Shown here: positions 1-5,293 of the stretch, in pieces | Layout of the letters: each line of letters opens with the position of its first letter | How positions within the stretch are numbered: the first letter of the stretch is position 1 | Assembly (NCBI GenBank): GCA_035549615.1 | Contig: DASZQO010000190.1 | Span: 1-6,963, forward strand | Direction of reading: 5' to 3' | Length of the DNA: 6,963 bases | Source of the DNA: JAKAWQ01 sp035549615 | GTDB lineage: Bacteria > Pseudomonadota > Alphaproteobacteria > Acetobacterales > Acetobacteraceae | Position numbers and translations under genes: made by a program | Notes under the pieces: model-generated | Seen by the model: the letters and a program-made list of their open reading frames with translations, nothing else | What the model was told of the DNA's origin: nothing | Databases searched by the model: none

Positions 1-1
1 G

Positions 2-709
2 AATATGAACGCGCTCAACGCGCTCGCGCCTACGCCCACGCCCAAGTCCGGCGCATCCGCCGTTCCCGCGCCGCGCATCGAGACCGTGCGGCCGGCACCT
101 GTGCCGGCGGGTCCGCTGCCTCTGCCGCCGACCCCGCCATCCGGACCGATGCCGCCTGCGCCTCAATTTGCGACGGTCGGGGGCACGACGATCGGGCCGC
201 TGCCCTCGCCCCCGCCGCGGCATCCGCCGGCGAAGCCGGTGCTGGCGCCGATCGTCCTGGTCGGGCCGCCGCATCCCGAGCCGATGCCGACCCCGCCCCA
301 GGTGGTTGATGGCGCTCCCGGCCGGGCGGTGCGCATTCCCGGTGGTGTCCGGGTGACCTTCGGCGCGACCGACGCCGCTCTCAACCCGGCGACGCTCGCC
401 GCCCTTCGGGAAATCGCGGGCGCGGCGGTGGAGGAGCATGCCCCTGCGGTCTCGGTCGACGCCTATGCGAAGAGCGATCCCTCCGACCCCTCGACGGCGC
501 GGCGGCTTTCGCTCTCGCGGGCGCTTGCCGCGCGGGCGGTGCTGCGCGAGGCCGGCATCGCCTCCGAGCATATCTATGTGCGCGCTCTGCTCGCCGAGGC
601 CGGGCCCACGCCGCTGCCGGCAAACCGCGTGGACGTGACGTTCGAGCCCGGGCCGAAAGCCACGCCGGCGCCGGGGATTTCGCAAGGAACCCCCAAGGGG
701 ACGCCATGA
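2..709 (+). CDS. Proline-rich protein with degenerate OmpA-like C-terminal domain (5' end probably outside window)
   Basis: No stop codon precedes the first ATG (position 5) in this frame, so the gene probably starts upstream and a signal peptide or membrane anchor could be missing. From that ATG, 234 residues are visible. Residues 1-100 contain 34 prolines in low-complexity PxP and PP runs. Residues about 106-215 resemble an OmpA/MotB C-terminal fold: a beta strand RVTFGATDAALNP, a helix, a strand VSVDAYAKSDP where canonical domains have GYTD, an SLSRALAARAVL helix, and NRVDVTF where canonical domains have NRRIE-type residues. The usual aspartate and second arginine of the peptidoglycan site are therefore not conserved. 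The stop overlaps the next gene's start (ATGA), so it is coupled to the MotA/TolQ-like gene. By analogy with TonB, the proline region could be an extended periplasmic linker; that is inference. A secreted or anchored envelope accessory of the channel is the best guess. Confidence 0.75.
   Translation, partial: NMNALNALAPTPTPKSGASAVPAPRIETVRPAPVPAGPLPLPPTPPSGPMPPAPQFATVGGTTIGPLPSPPPRHPPAKPVLAPIVLVGPPHPEPMPTPPQVVDGAPGRAVRIPGGVRVTFGATDAALNPATLAALREIAGAAVEEHAPAVSVDAYAKSDPSDPSTARRLSLSRALAARAVLREAGIASEHIYVRALLAEAGPTPLPANRVDVTFEPGPKATPAPGISQGTPKGTP
695..700 (+). promoter_or_regulatory. Ribosome binding site of the MotA/TolQ-like gene, possibly folded
   Basis: AAGGGG lies five bases before the ATG at 706, inside the end of the upstream reading frame. 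The preceding CCCCC run (690-694) can pair with the GGGG, which could hide the site until ribosomes translate the upstream gene through it. The site itself is visible; the masking is inference. Confidence 0.5.
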
Positions 710-1863
710 CCCGGCCGACCGCGTACCTGCTGCGCATGCTGGTCTTCCTGGTGGTGGTGGCGATCGTGGGCGTGCTGCTTTCGCCCCGGCTGCATGCGGC
801 CTTCTGGTACAATCCCGTTCTCAACAGCCTGATCTTCTTCATTGAGATCTGCGGAATCGCCTGGAACCTTCGCCAGGTGCTGCGCCTGCAGCCCGAGGTG
901 ACATGGGTGGAAACCTTCCAGCGCGGCCGCGCGCGCTTGGCCACTCTGCCCGCGCCGCGGCTGCTCGCCTCGATGGCGAGCATGCTGGCCACGCGGGCGG
1001 GCAAGGGCGTCGACGGCAATGACCGGGTGACGCTCTCCGCCTCCTCGATGCGCAGCCTGCTCGACGGGATTGCGAGCCGTCTCGACGAGAGTCGCGAGCT
1101 TTCCCGGTACATGACCGGCCTGATGATCTTTCTCGGCCTGCTCGGCACCTTCTGGGGATTGCTGCGCACGGTTGGCGCGGTGAGCGAGGTGATCAGCGGG
1201 CTCTCCGTGCAGTCGGGCGATGTCGGCGCGATGTTCGGCCAGCTCAAGGCCGGGCTGGTCCAGCCGCTGCATGGCATGGGGACCGCCTTCTCCTCGTCGA
1301 TGTTCGGCCTTGCCGGCGCGCTGGTGCTCGGCTTTCTCGATCTGACCGCCGGCCAGGCGCAAAACCGCTTCTACAATGAGCTCGAGGATTGGCTGGCGAG
1401 CCTCACGCGGCTTTCGAGCGGTGTGCTCGGCGGCGAGGGCGAGACAGCCGTGCCGGTCTATGTGCAGTCTCTGCTCGAGCATACCGCGGAGAATATGGAG
1501 GAGCTGCAGCGCATCCTGGTGCGCGGCGAGGACGGGCGCACGCAGGTGAACCATGCGCTGGCGATGCTCTCCGACAAGCTCGCGACACTTTCAGACACGA
1601 TGCGCACCAATCAGCAATTGATGCTGCGGATTGCCGAGACGCATGCGGCGCTGAGCCCCGCGCTCGCCCGCTTCGCCGAGATGCGTGGGGATGGCGGGAT
1701 CGACGAGGCGGTGCGGGCGCATCTGCGCAGCATGGATGTCACGCTGCAGCGGCTGCTGGCCGAGACCGAGCAGGGGCGTTTGCAGAGCACGACCGAGCTG
1801 CGCAACGATCTTCGGCTGCTCACCCGCACGGTCGCGGCGCTGGCCGAGGAGCAACCGCGATGA
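706..1863 (+). CDS. MotA/TolQ/ExbB-family proton channel-like inner-membrane protein
   Basis: This 385-residue protein has four hydrophobic segments: about 8-26, 38-56, 136-157 (MTGLMIFLGLLGTFWGLLRT) and 187-214 (GMGTAFSSSMFGLAGALVLG). The last two match the paired pore helices of the MotA/TolQ/ExbB family: a GLLGTxWG-type helix, then a small-residue helix with GTAxSSSxxGLAGA. About 80 residues between helices 2 and 3, and the long helical tail 215-385, should be cytoplasmic, as in MotA topology. The family forms pentameric channels that use ion flow to drive a dimeric partner, here presumably the MotB-like protein encoded just downstream. The start overlaps the previous stop (ATGA) and has an AAGGGG ribosome binding site. 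Four helices make it closer to MotA than to three-helix TolQ. It is not flagellar MotA by context, since no flagellar genes are visible. The family is confident; the specific role is unknown. Confidence 0.88.
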   Translation: MTRPTAYLLRMLVFLVVVAIVGVLLSPRLHAAFWYNPVLNSLIFFIEICGIAWNLRQVLRLQPEVTWVETFQRGRARLATLPAPRLLASMASMLATRAGKGVDGNDRVTLSASSMRSLLDGIASRLDESRELSRYMTGLMIFLGLLGTFWGLLRTVGAVSEVISGLSVQSGDVGAMFGQLKAGLVQPLHGMGTAFSSSMFGLAGALVLGFLDLTAGQAQNRFYNELEDWLASLTRLSSGVLGGEGETAVPVYVQSLLEHTAENMEELQRILVRGEDGRTQVNHALAMLSDKLATLSDTMRTNQQLMLRIAETHAALSPALARFAEMRGDGGIDEAVRAHLRSMDVTLQRLLAETEQGRLQSTTELRNDLRLLTRTVAALAEEQPR

Positions 1864-1910
1864 GCGGCGGCGACTTTGGTGACGGCACTGCCCGCGGGCA
1901 GGCGGGGTAG
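1860..1910 (+). other. 16-codon mini-ORF in frame with the downstream MotB-like gene
   Basis: ATG at 1860 overlaps the stop of the MotA-like gene (ATGA). It opens MSGGDFGDGTARGQAG, ending in TAG at 1908-1910, six bases before the MotB-like start at 1917. It lies in the same frame as that gene, so a single amber codon separates the two. It may be a coupling leader that carries ribosomes to the next start, or the remains of a longer N-terminus broken by a nonsense change. No conservation data are available. Confidence 0.35.
1888..1901. repeat. Perfect 14-bp palindrome at the MotA-like/MotB-like junction
   Basis: CTGCCCGCGGGCAG is its own reverse complement. It lies between the stop of the channel gene and the start of the MotB-like gene. 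It could be a weak hairpin or protein site that adjusts expression of the downstream gene, or a by-product of high GC content. Confidence 0.5.
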
Positions 1911-1916
1911 GGAAAG

Positions 1917-3350
1917 ATGCCCGCAGGGACGCGGCGGAGAAGCGGCGGACTTGGCCTCAATCCCTGGCCGGGGTACGTCGATGCCCTCTCGACGCTGCTT
2001 ATGGTCGTCATCTTCGTGCTGCTGGTCTTTGTGCTGGCACAAATCTTTCTTTCAATCGCGCTCTCAGGGCGCAACAAGGCACTTGAGCAGCTCAACCAGC
2101 AGGTCGCGAACCTGACCGACATGCTGGCGCTCGAGAAAAGCCATGAGACCGCCCTGCAGCTTTCCGTTTCGCAATTGACGAGCCAGCTCCAGGGCGCGCA
2201 GGCGCAGCGGAACTCGCTCGCCCAGCAGCTTGCGGCCCTTCAGGCCGAAGAGGCGCAGGCCCTGAGCGCGCGCAATGCGGCCGAAAGCGCGCGGGACAAG
2301 CTCGCCGCGGAGCTCGCCGATGCCCGGCTGCAATTGCAGTCCGGCAATGCGCGGCTCGTGCAGTTGCAATCGGATCTCGCGGCGGCCGGTGCGCGCGCGG
2401 ATCAGGCCGTGCAGGCGAACAAGGTGCAGGCGAGCGAGCTGGTGGCGACCGCGGCGGAACTCGCGGCGGCGAAAAAACGGCTGGCCGATATGCGGGCCGA
2501 GATCGCCGCGCTCGATCGCACGGTGAAGGTCAATCAGGCGACGATTACGGCCAAACTCTCCGATCTTGCCAATCTCACCGAGCAGGTGCAGGCGCGGCAG
2601 GCGCTGCGCGACGCGCTCGAGAAGAAGGCGGAGGACGCGGCGGCGCGGGCGACGACGGAGGCGGAGCGGCGGGCGGCGGCCGAAGCCCTGCTTCAGAGCG
2701 AGAAGGGGCTGGCGGATAGCGCGGTGGCACGGATTGCCCTTCTCAACGAGCAGATCTCAGCGCTCAGGGCGCAGCTCGCGAGCCTCAATGCAGCGCTTGG
2801 CGCCTCGGAGAAGGAAGACCAGGCGAAGGATGTGCAGATCGCCGACCTCGGAAGGCGGCTCAATGCCGCGCTCGCCCAGCGGGTGCAGGAGCTCGAGCTC
2901 TATCGCAGCGAGTTCTTCGGCAAGCTGCGCGCGGCGCTGGCAAACCAGCCGGGGATCCATATCGTCGGCGATCGCTTTGTCTTCCAGAACGAAGTGCTGT
3001 TTCCGATCGGCAGCGCCGATCTCACGCCCGAGGGGAAGCTCAAGATCATCGAGCTCGCCCTGACCCTGCAGGATATCGCGCGGAAGATTCCGCCGGGATT
3101 GCACTGGGTTCTGGACGTCCAGGGCTATACCGACGCCACGCCGATCCACACGCCGCAATATCCGTCGAACTGGGAGCTCTCCGCGCAGCGGGCGATCAAT
3201 GTGGTGAATCTTCTGATCCAGCAGGGCGTCTCGCCAGACCGCCTCGCCGCGACAGGGTTCGGCGCCACCCATCCGCTCGACCCTGCAAACACACCCGAAG
3301 CCTACGCCAAGAATCGCCGCATCGAGTTCCTGCTCACCAACTATCAGTAA
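1917..3350 (+). CDS. MotB-like stator partner: one membrane helix, long coiled coil, OmpA peptidoglycan-binding domain
   Basis: This is a 477-residue protein. Residues 15-22 read NPWPGYVD and lead into a single membrane helix (about 23-47). D22 sits where MotB, TolR and ExbD carry their essential ion-binding aspartate. Residues about 52-340 are nearly continuous Ala/Gln/Leu/Glu-rich heptads, a predicted coiled coil. Residues about 345-477 form an OmpA-type domain with VLFPIGSADLTPEG, VQGYTDATPI (D406), NWELSAQRA (R425) and NRRIEFLL (R468/R469), the residues that typically bind diaminopimelate in peptidoglycan. It is expected to be anchored in the inner membrane with the coil and OmpA domain in the periplasm. 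The start at 1917 is fixed by an in-frame TAG at 1908; the ribosome binding site (AGGGA) is only three bases away. It pairs with the upstream MotA/TolQ-like gene. Similar proteins are often annotated as peptidoglycan-binding proteins in alphaproteobacteria; their exact job is unsettled. Confidence 0.9.
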   Translation: MPAGTRRRSGGLGLNPWPGYVDALSTLLMVVIFVLLVFVLAQIFLSIALSGRNKALEQLNQQVANLTDMLALEKSHETALQLSVSQLTSQLQGAQAQRNSLAQQLAALQAEEAQALSARNAAESARDKLAAELADARLQLQSGNARLVQLQSDLAAAGARADQAVQANKVQASELVATAAELAAAKKRLADMRAEIAALDRTVKVNQATITAKLSDLANLTEQVQARQALRDALEKKAEDAAARATTEAERRAAAEALLQSEKGLADSAVARIALLNEQISALRAQLASLNAALGASEKEDQAKDVQIADLGRRLNAALAQRVQELELYRSEFFGKLRAALANQPGIHIVGDRFVFQNEVLFPIGSADLTPEGKLKIIELALTLQDIARKIPPGLHWVLDVQGYTDATPIHTPQYPSNWELSAQRAINVVNLLIQQGVSPDRLAATGFGATHPLDPANTPEAYAKNRRIEFLLTNYQ

Positions 3351-3434
3351 ACCTTGGGCGCCCATGCGCGGCGGTGCCTGATATCGATATCGAACCAAAA
3401 GAGATGGGGCGGCCATTTTGCCGCTCAAGCAGAT

Positions 3435-3462
3435 CGCGATCAGACGCACCCGGCTGATCGCG
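3435..3462. terminator. Hairpin downstream of the motor operon, possible terminator
   Basis: CGCGATCAG (3435-3443) and CTGATCGCG (3454-3462) form a perfect 9-bp stem, about 85 bases after the MotB-like stop. Two further inner G-C pairs are possible. No T-run follows, so it is not a classical intrinsic terminator; it could stabilise the 3' end of the mRNA or assist Rho-dependent termination. Confidence 0.45.
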
Positions 3463-3572
3463 TGAAGATGCTCGCAAAAACAAACAGAGAGAGCGCGGTT
3501 TGCGTGAACCAGGGCGCAGGCCATGGCGGTCGGAAGTGTTATGCACTTCGACGAAGCATCAGAAAGAAGGAG

Positions 3573-3598
3573 GCTTCTTTTTCTGAAGAGAAAGAAGC
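3573..3598. repeat. Hairpin A, GCTTCTTT type
   Basis: GCTTCTTTTTC (3573-3583) pairs with GAGAAAGAAGC (3588-3598) around a TGAA loop, with one G-T wobble. It is followed by AAAAGACTTTT (3600-3610), itself an odd palindrome. Sequences like this recur between genes in Acetobacteraceae as I remember them; that family membership is unverified. Confidence 0.6.
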
Positions 3599-3666
3599 AA
3601 AAAGACTTTTCTCCGTTTCCCGGACCAGGCGCCAGCCATGGGCGATGAATCAAAGGACAAAAGGTG

Positions 3667-3696
3667 CTTGGTTCTTTCTTTCAAGAAAGAACCAAG
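3667..3696. repeat. Hairpin B, perfect 14-bp inverted repeat
   Basis: CTTGGTTCTTTCTT (3667-3680) and AAGAAAGAACCAAG (3683-3696) are perfect reverse complements separated by TC. It shares the TTCTTT..AAAGAA core with hairpin A 70 bases upstream, suggesting one repeat family. It could act as a terminator in either direction, although the following T-tract is interrupted (GTTCGTTCTTTT). Confidence 0.65.
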
Positions 3697-3725
3697 GGAC
3701 GTTCGTTCTTTTATGCGTCGTCTGA

Positions 3726-3752
3726 AGCGCGTTCCGTTTGACGGAACACGCT
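3726..3752. repeat. Hairpin with TTCCGT/ACGGAA core
   Basis: AGCGCGTTCCGT (3726-3737) pairs with ACGGAACACGCT (3741-3752) around a TTG loop, with a single C-A mismatch. It is an ungapped 12-position stem. Function unknown. Confidence 0.55.
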
Positions 3753-3779
3753 CCAGCCTCGTTTCGCCAGGCAGATTCA

Positions 3780-3816
3780 CGCGCTCCCGGATCGCTCTGC
3801 GATCCGGTCAAGCGCG
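3780..3816. repeat. Two-part hairpin, 9 + 6 bp stems
   Basis: CCGGATCGC (3787-3795) and GCGATCCGG (3799-3807) make a perfect stem with a TCT loop. CGCGCT (3780-3785) and AGCGCG (3811-3816) add an outer stem across a small internal loop (C opposite TCA). It is the strongest G-C fold in this gap and would be stable as RNA on either strand. Confidence 0.6.
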
Positions 3817-3891
3817 ATCGGCTCTGGGGCCGGCACCGAGAGCGGAATGCGTTCGCTGCTGCTCACATATCCCGCTCTGGCTATTTGTTTT

Positions 3892-4125
3892 TTAATCAAA
3901 ACGGTCGAGACTCTCGAGCCGGCCGTTCAGCGCCCGGAAATTCGCCTCCGCACGCGAGATGCCGATATCGGCGAGCATGCGCGGATCGGCGGCCAGCAAC
4001 TCACGGCGGGCACGAACATCCCGACGCCAGTCGAGGAAGCGCTGGCGAAGCAGGGCGAAACCCTTCCGCATCCGGTGAAGCCAAAGCCGGGTGTGACCGA
4101 ACGTCTCGATGATCGTGACGCTCAT
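3892..4125 (-). CDS. DUF1127 (YjiS-like) small protein
   Basis: This 77-residue protein is basic in the middle. Residues about 31-61 (LDWRRDVRARRELLAADP, then RMLADIGISRAEA) form the DUF1127 core, recognisable by the W-R-x-x-x-x-x-R-x-L...D-x-R-x-L-x-D-I-G-[IL]-S/T pattern. The frame could extend upstream to 4347 but that part runs into the LysR gene. The ATG at 4123-4125 is chosen because AAGGAG (complement of 4134-4139) sits eight bases ahead of it. DUF1127 proteins are short, arginine-rich and common in alphaproteobacteria. Some have been linked to RNA metabolism and nutrient responses, and in Brucella the LysR regulator VtlR controls several. Here the gene is divergent from a LysR gene, so the LysR protein is the likely regulator; that is inference. 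Function is otherwise unknown. Confidence 0.88.
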   Translation of the reverse strand: MSVTIIETFGHTRLWLHRMRKGFALLRQRFLDWRRDVRARRELLAADPRMLADIGISRAEANFRALNGRLESLDRFD

Positions 4126-4139
4126 GGTCGGAACTCCTT

Positions 4140-4166
4140 GGTGTCGATTGCCATTGGCGTCGATTG
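4140..4166. promoter_or_regulatory. Tandem direct repeat GGYGTCGATTG, possible operator
   Basis: GGTGTCGATTG (4140-4150) and GGCGTCGATTG (4156-4166) match at 10 of 11 positions, spaced 16 bp apart. They lie just upstream of the DUF1127 ribosome binding site, in its 5' leader or promoter. They could bind the divergent LysR protein or another regulator. Confidence 0.4.
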
Positions 4167-4188
4167 AAGATGCTCGGAGGATGGATGA

Positions 4189-4211
4189 GGAAACGAAATA
4201 AGGGAAACGAA
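4189..4211. promoter_or_regulatory. Tandem direct repeat GGAAACGAA, possible operator near the LysR start
   Basis: GGAAACGAA occurs exactly twice, at 4189-4197 and 4203-4211, 14 bp apart, immediately upstream of the LysR reading frame and in the promoter region of the divergent DUF1127 gene. A regulatory role is inference. Confidence 0.4.
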
Positions 4212-4222
4212 TTGCATTGATA

Positions 4223-5164
4223 ATGGATATCACCGATACTGATTTTATGAGTTTGCCTGGGGGCATCGATCCCGATCTTCTGCGTGTCTTCCTCTTCATC
4301 GCCGAGGAGGGAAGCTTCACCCGCGCCGCGGAAAGGGTCGGGCGCACGCAGTCCGCGGTCTCGATGCAGATCCGCCGGCTCGAAACGGTGCTCGGGCAGA
4401 AGCTTTTTCAGCGAAGCCGGGGCGGGACGGTGGAGCTCACGCCGCACGGGCGCCTTTTGGTCGGGCGGGCGGCGGAGATGGTCGCGCTCAATGACTCGAT
4501 CTGGGGGGCCTTCCGCGCGCCGCTCCTCGCCGGCTCGGTGCGGCTCGGCACGCCCGACGACTATGCCTGGCGCTATCTGCCGCCGGTGCTGGCGCGCTTC
4601 GCCGATACCCATCCCGCCGTGCAGGTGGAGGTGACCTGCGCTCCGTCAGAGGAGCTTGCGGAGCGCCTCAGGGCCGGAGAGCTCGACCTCACGCTCATCT
4701 CGGAAGGGCTGGAGCCCAAGGGCTGGTCCGCTGTGCCGCTCTGGCGCGGCCCGCTGCTCTGGCTCACCTCGGAACGCCATGCGGTGCATCGCCGCGACCC
4801 GCTGCCCCTGGCCGTGGCGTCCAGTGGCTGTTCCTGGGCGGAGGCCGCGGTCCGTGCGCTTGATCAGGCCCGGCGGCGCTACCGCATCGCCTATACGTCG
4901 TGCAGCCAGGCCGGGACCCTCACGCCCGTGCTTGCCGGTCTGGCCGTGACCGTCTCGGTCCCCTCCTGGCTGCCGGAAGGGATCGTTGCGCTCAAGCCGG
5001 GCGAAGTGCTGCCGGCGCTGCCGCACTTCGCGATCCTGATGCTCAAGGGCCGCAAGCGCGCGGGCCCCGCCGTCGAGGCGCTGGCGACCCACATGACTGA
5101 GACCTTCCGCCTGGAAGCGGCCAAGGCCGCCCAAAGCCCGCCCTTCTTCGCTTCTGCCGCGTAA
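4223..5164 (+). CDS. LysR-family transcriptional regulator
   Basis: The protein has 313 residues from ATG 4223, the usual LysR size. Residues about 15-75 form the winged helix-turn-helix: IDPDLLRVFLFIAEEGSFTR, then AAERVGRTQSAVSMQIRRLE and VLGQKLFQRS, all classical LysR signatures. Residues about 103-300 form the effector-binding domain, starting SVRLGTPDDYAWRYLPPVLA with the RAGELDLTLI strand typical of the fold. The start is uncertain. TTG at 4217 has AGGGA at a better distance (11 bases); ATG 4223 is conventional; ATG 4247 is possible but has no ribosome site. The gene is divergent from the DUF1127 gene across about 100 bp with tandem repeats, the usual layout for a LysR regulator and its target, and it may also repress itself. 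The effector is unknown. It converges on the peroxiredoxin gene, but nothing shows that it regulates it. Confidence 0.92.
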   Translation: MDITDTDFMSLPGGIDPDLLRVFLFIAEEGSFTRAAERVGRTQSAVSMQIRRLETVLGQKLFQRSRGGTVELTPHGRLLVGRAAEMVALNDSIWGAFRAPLLAGSVRLGTPDDYAWRYLPPVLARFADTHPAVQVEVTCAPSEELAERLRAGELDLTLISEGLEPKGWSAVPLWRGPLLWLTSERHAVHRRDPLPLAVASSGCSWAEAAVRALDQARRRYRIAYTSCSQAGTLTPVLAGLAVTVSVPSWLPEGIVALKPGEVLPALPHFAILMLKGRKRAGPAVEALATHMTETFRLEAAKAAQSPPFFASAA

Positions 5165-5219
5165 ACGGCTTCCCCTCGGGTTGCCGCGGATGGCGCGGCG
5201 CAGGGGGCCCCGCGAACAT

Positions 5220-5274
5220 GATCGGGATGCCCGCCGACCTGTCGGCGGGGAACCCCTTTGAGGGCTCCCCGATC
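5220..5274. terminator. Cloverleaf-like nested palindrome between convergent genes, probable bidirectional terminator
   Basis: The outer arms GATCGGG (5220-5226) and CCCGATC (5268-5274) are perfect complements. They enclose a perfect 9-bp hairpin, CCCGCCGAC (5230-5238) with GTCGGCGGG (5241-5249), and a small CCCT/AGGG hairpin (5254-5264). The element lies between the LysR stop (5164) and the peroxiredoxin stop (5294), which face each other, so termination in both directions is plausible. No T-run is present. Confidence 0.55.
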
Positions 5275-5293
5275 CTACAGAAGCTCTATCGAT

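Larger units (their letters stand above)
3351..3891. other. 541-bp non-coding region rich in palindromes
   Basis: I find no credible gene here. The open frames on both strands lack family motifs, good ribosome sites and normal composition. AT content is higher than in the flanking genes. The region holds perfect palindromes at 3355-3364 (TGGGCGCCCA) and 3380-3391 (GATATCGATATC), a short hairpin at 3409-3424 (GCGGC/GCCGC), and five stronger hairpins listed separately. It separates the + strand motor operon from the 3' end of the minus-strand DUF1127 gene, so termination in both directions is expected. A small RNA is possible but not shown. Confidence 0.7.

Noticed and set aside
381..1554. Long minus-strand open frames (298 and 326 residues) opposite the proline-rich and channel genes
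   Set aside because: They lie antisense to well-supported genes, have Arg/His/Ala-rich compositions typical of shadow frames in high-GC DNA, and contain no recognisable motif.
706..3350. Zorya anti-phage ZorA/ZorB
   Set aside because: The channel plus OmpA-anchored partner is similar in outline, but no ZorC, ZorD or ZorE neighbour is visible downstream, and the very long coil is on the periplasmic MotB-like subunit and not on a ZorA-like cytoplasmic tail. Upstream sequence is not visible, so this rests on the downstream side only.
706..3350. Flagellar stator motA/motB or tolQ/tolR
   Set aside because: No flagellar, tolA, tolB or pal genes are nearby. The MotB-like protein has a coiled coil far longer than MotB, and TolR lacks an OmpA domain.
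2757..3653. Minus-strand open frame of 298 residues overlapping the 3' end of the MotB-like gene and the hairpin region
   Set aside because: It is antisense to the conserved OmpA domain, has no family signature, and half of it runs through palindromic non-coding sequence.
3354..3895. Short open frames on both strands in the gap after the motor operon (123, 85 and 73 residues)
   Set aside because: They run straight through the hairpins, lack ribosome sites and have no recognisable domains. A small protein cannot be fully excluded.
3892..4347. 151-residue version of the DUF1127 protein
   Set aside because: The extra N-terminal part overlaps the LysR DNA-binding region antisense and has no conservation pattern. 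ATG 4125 with AAGGAG at eight bases is clearly better.
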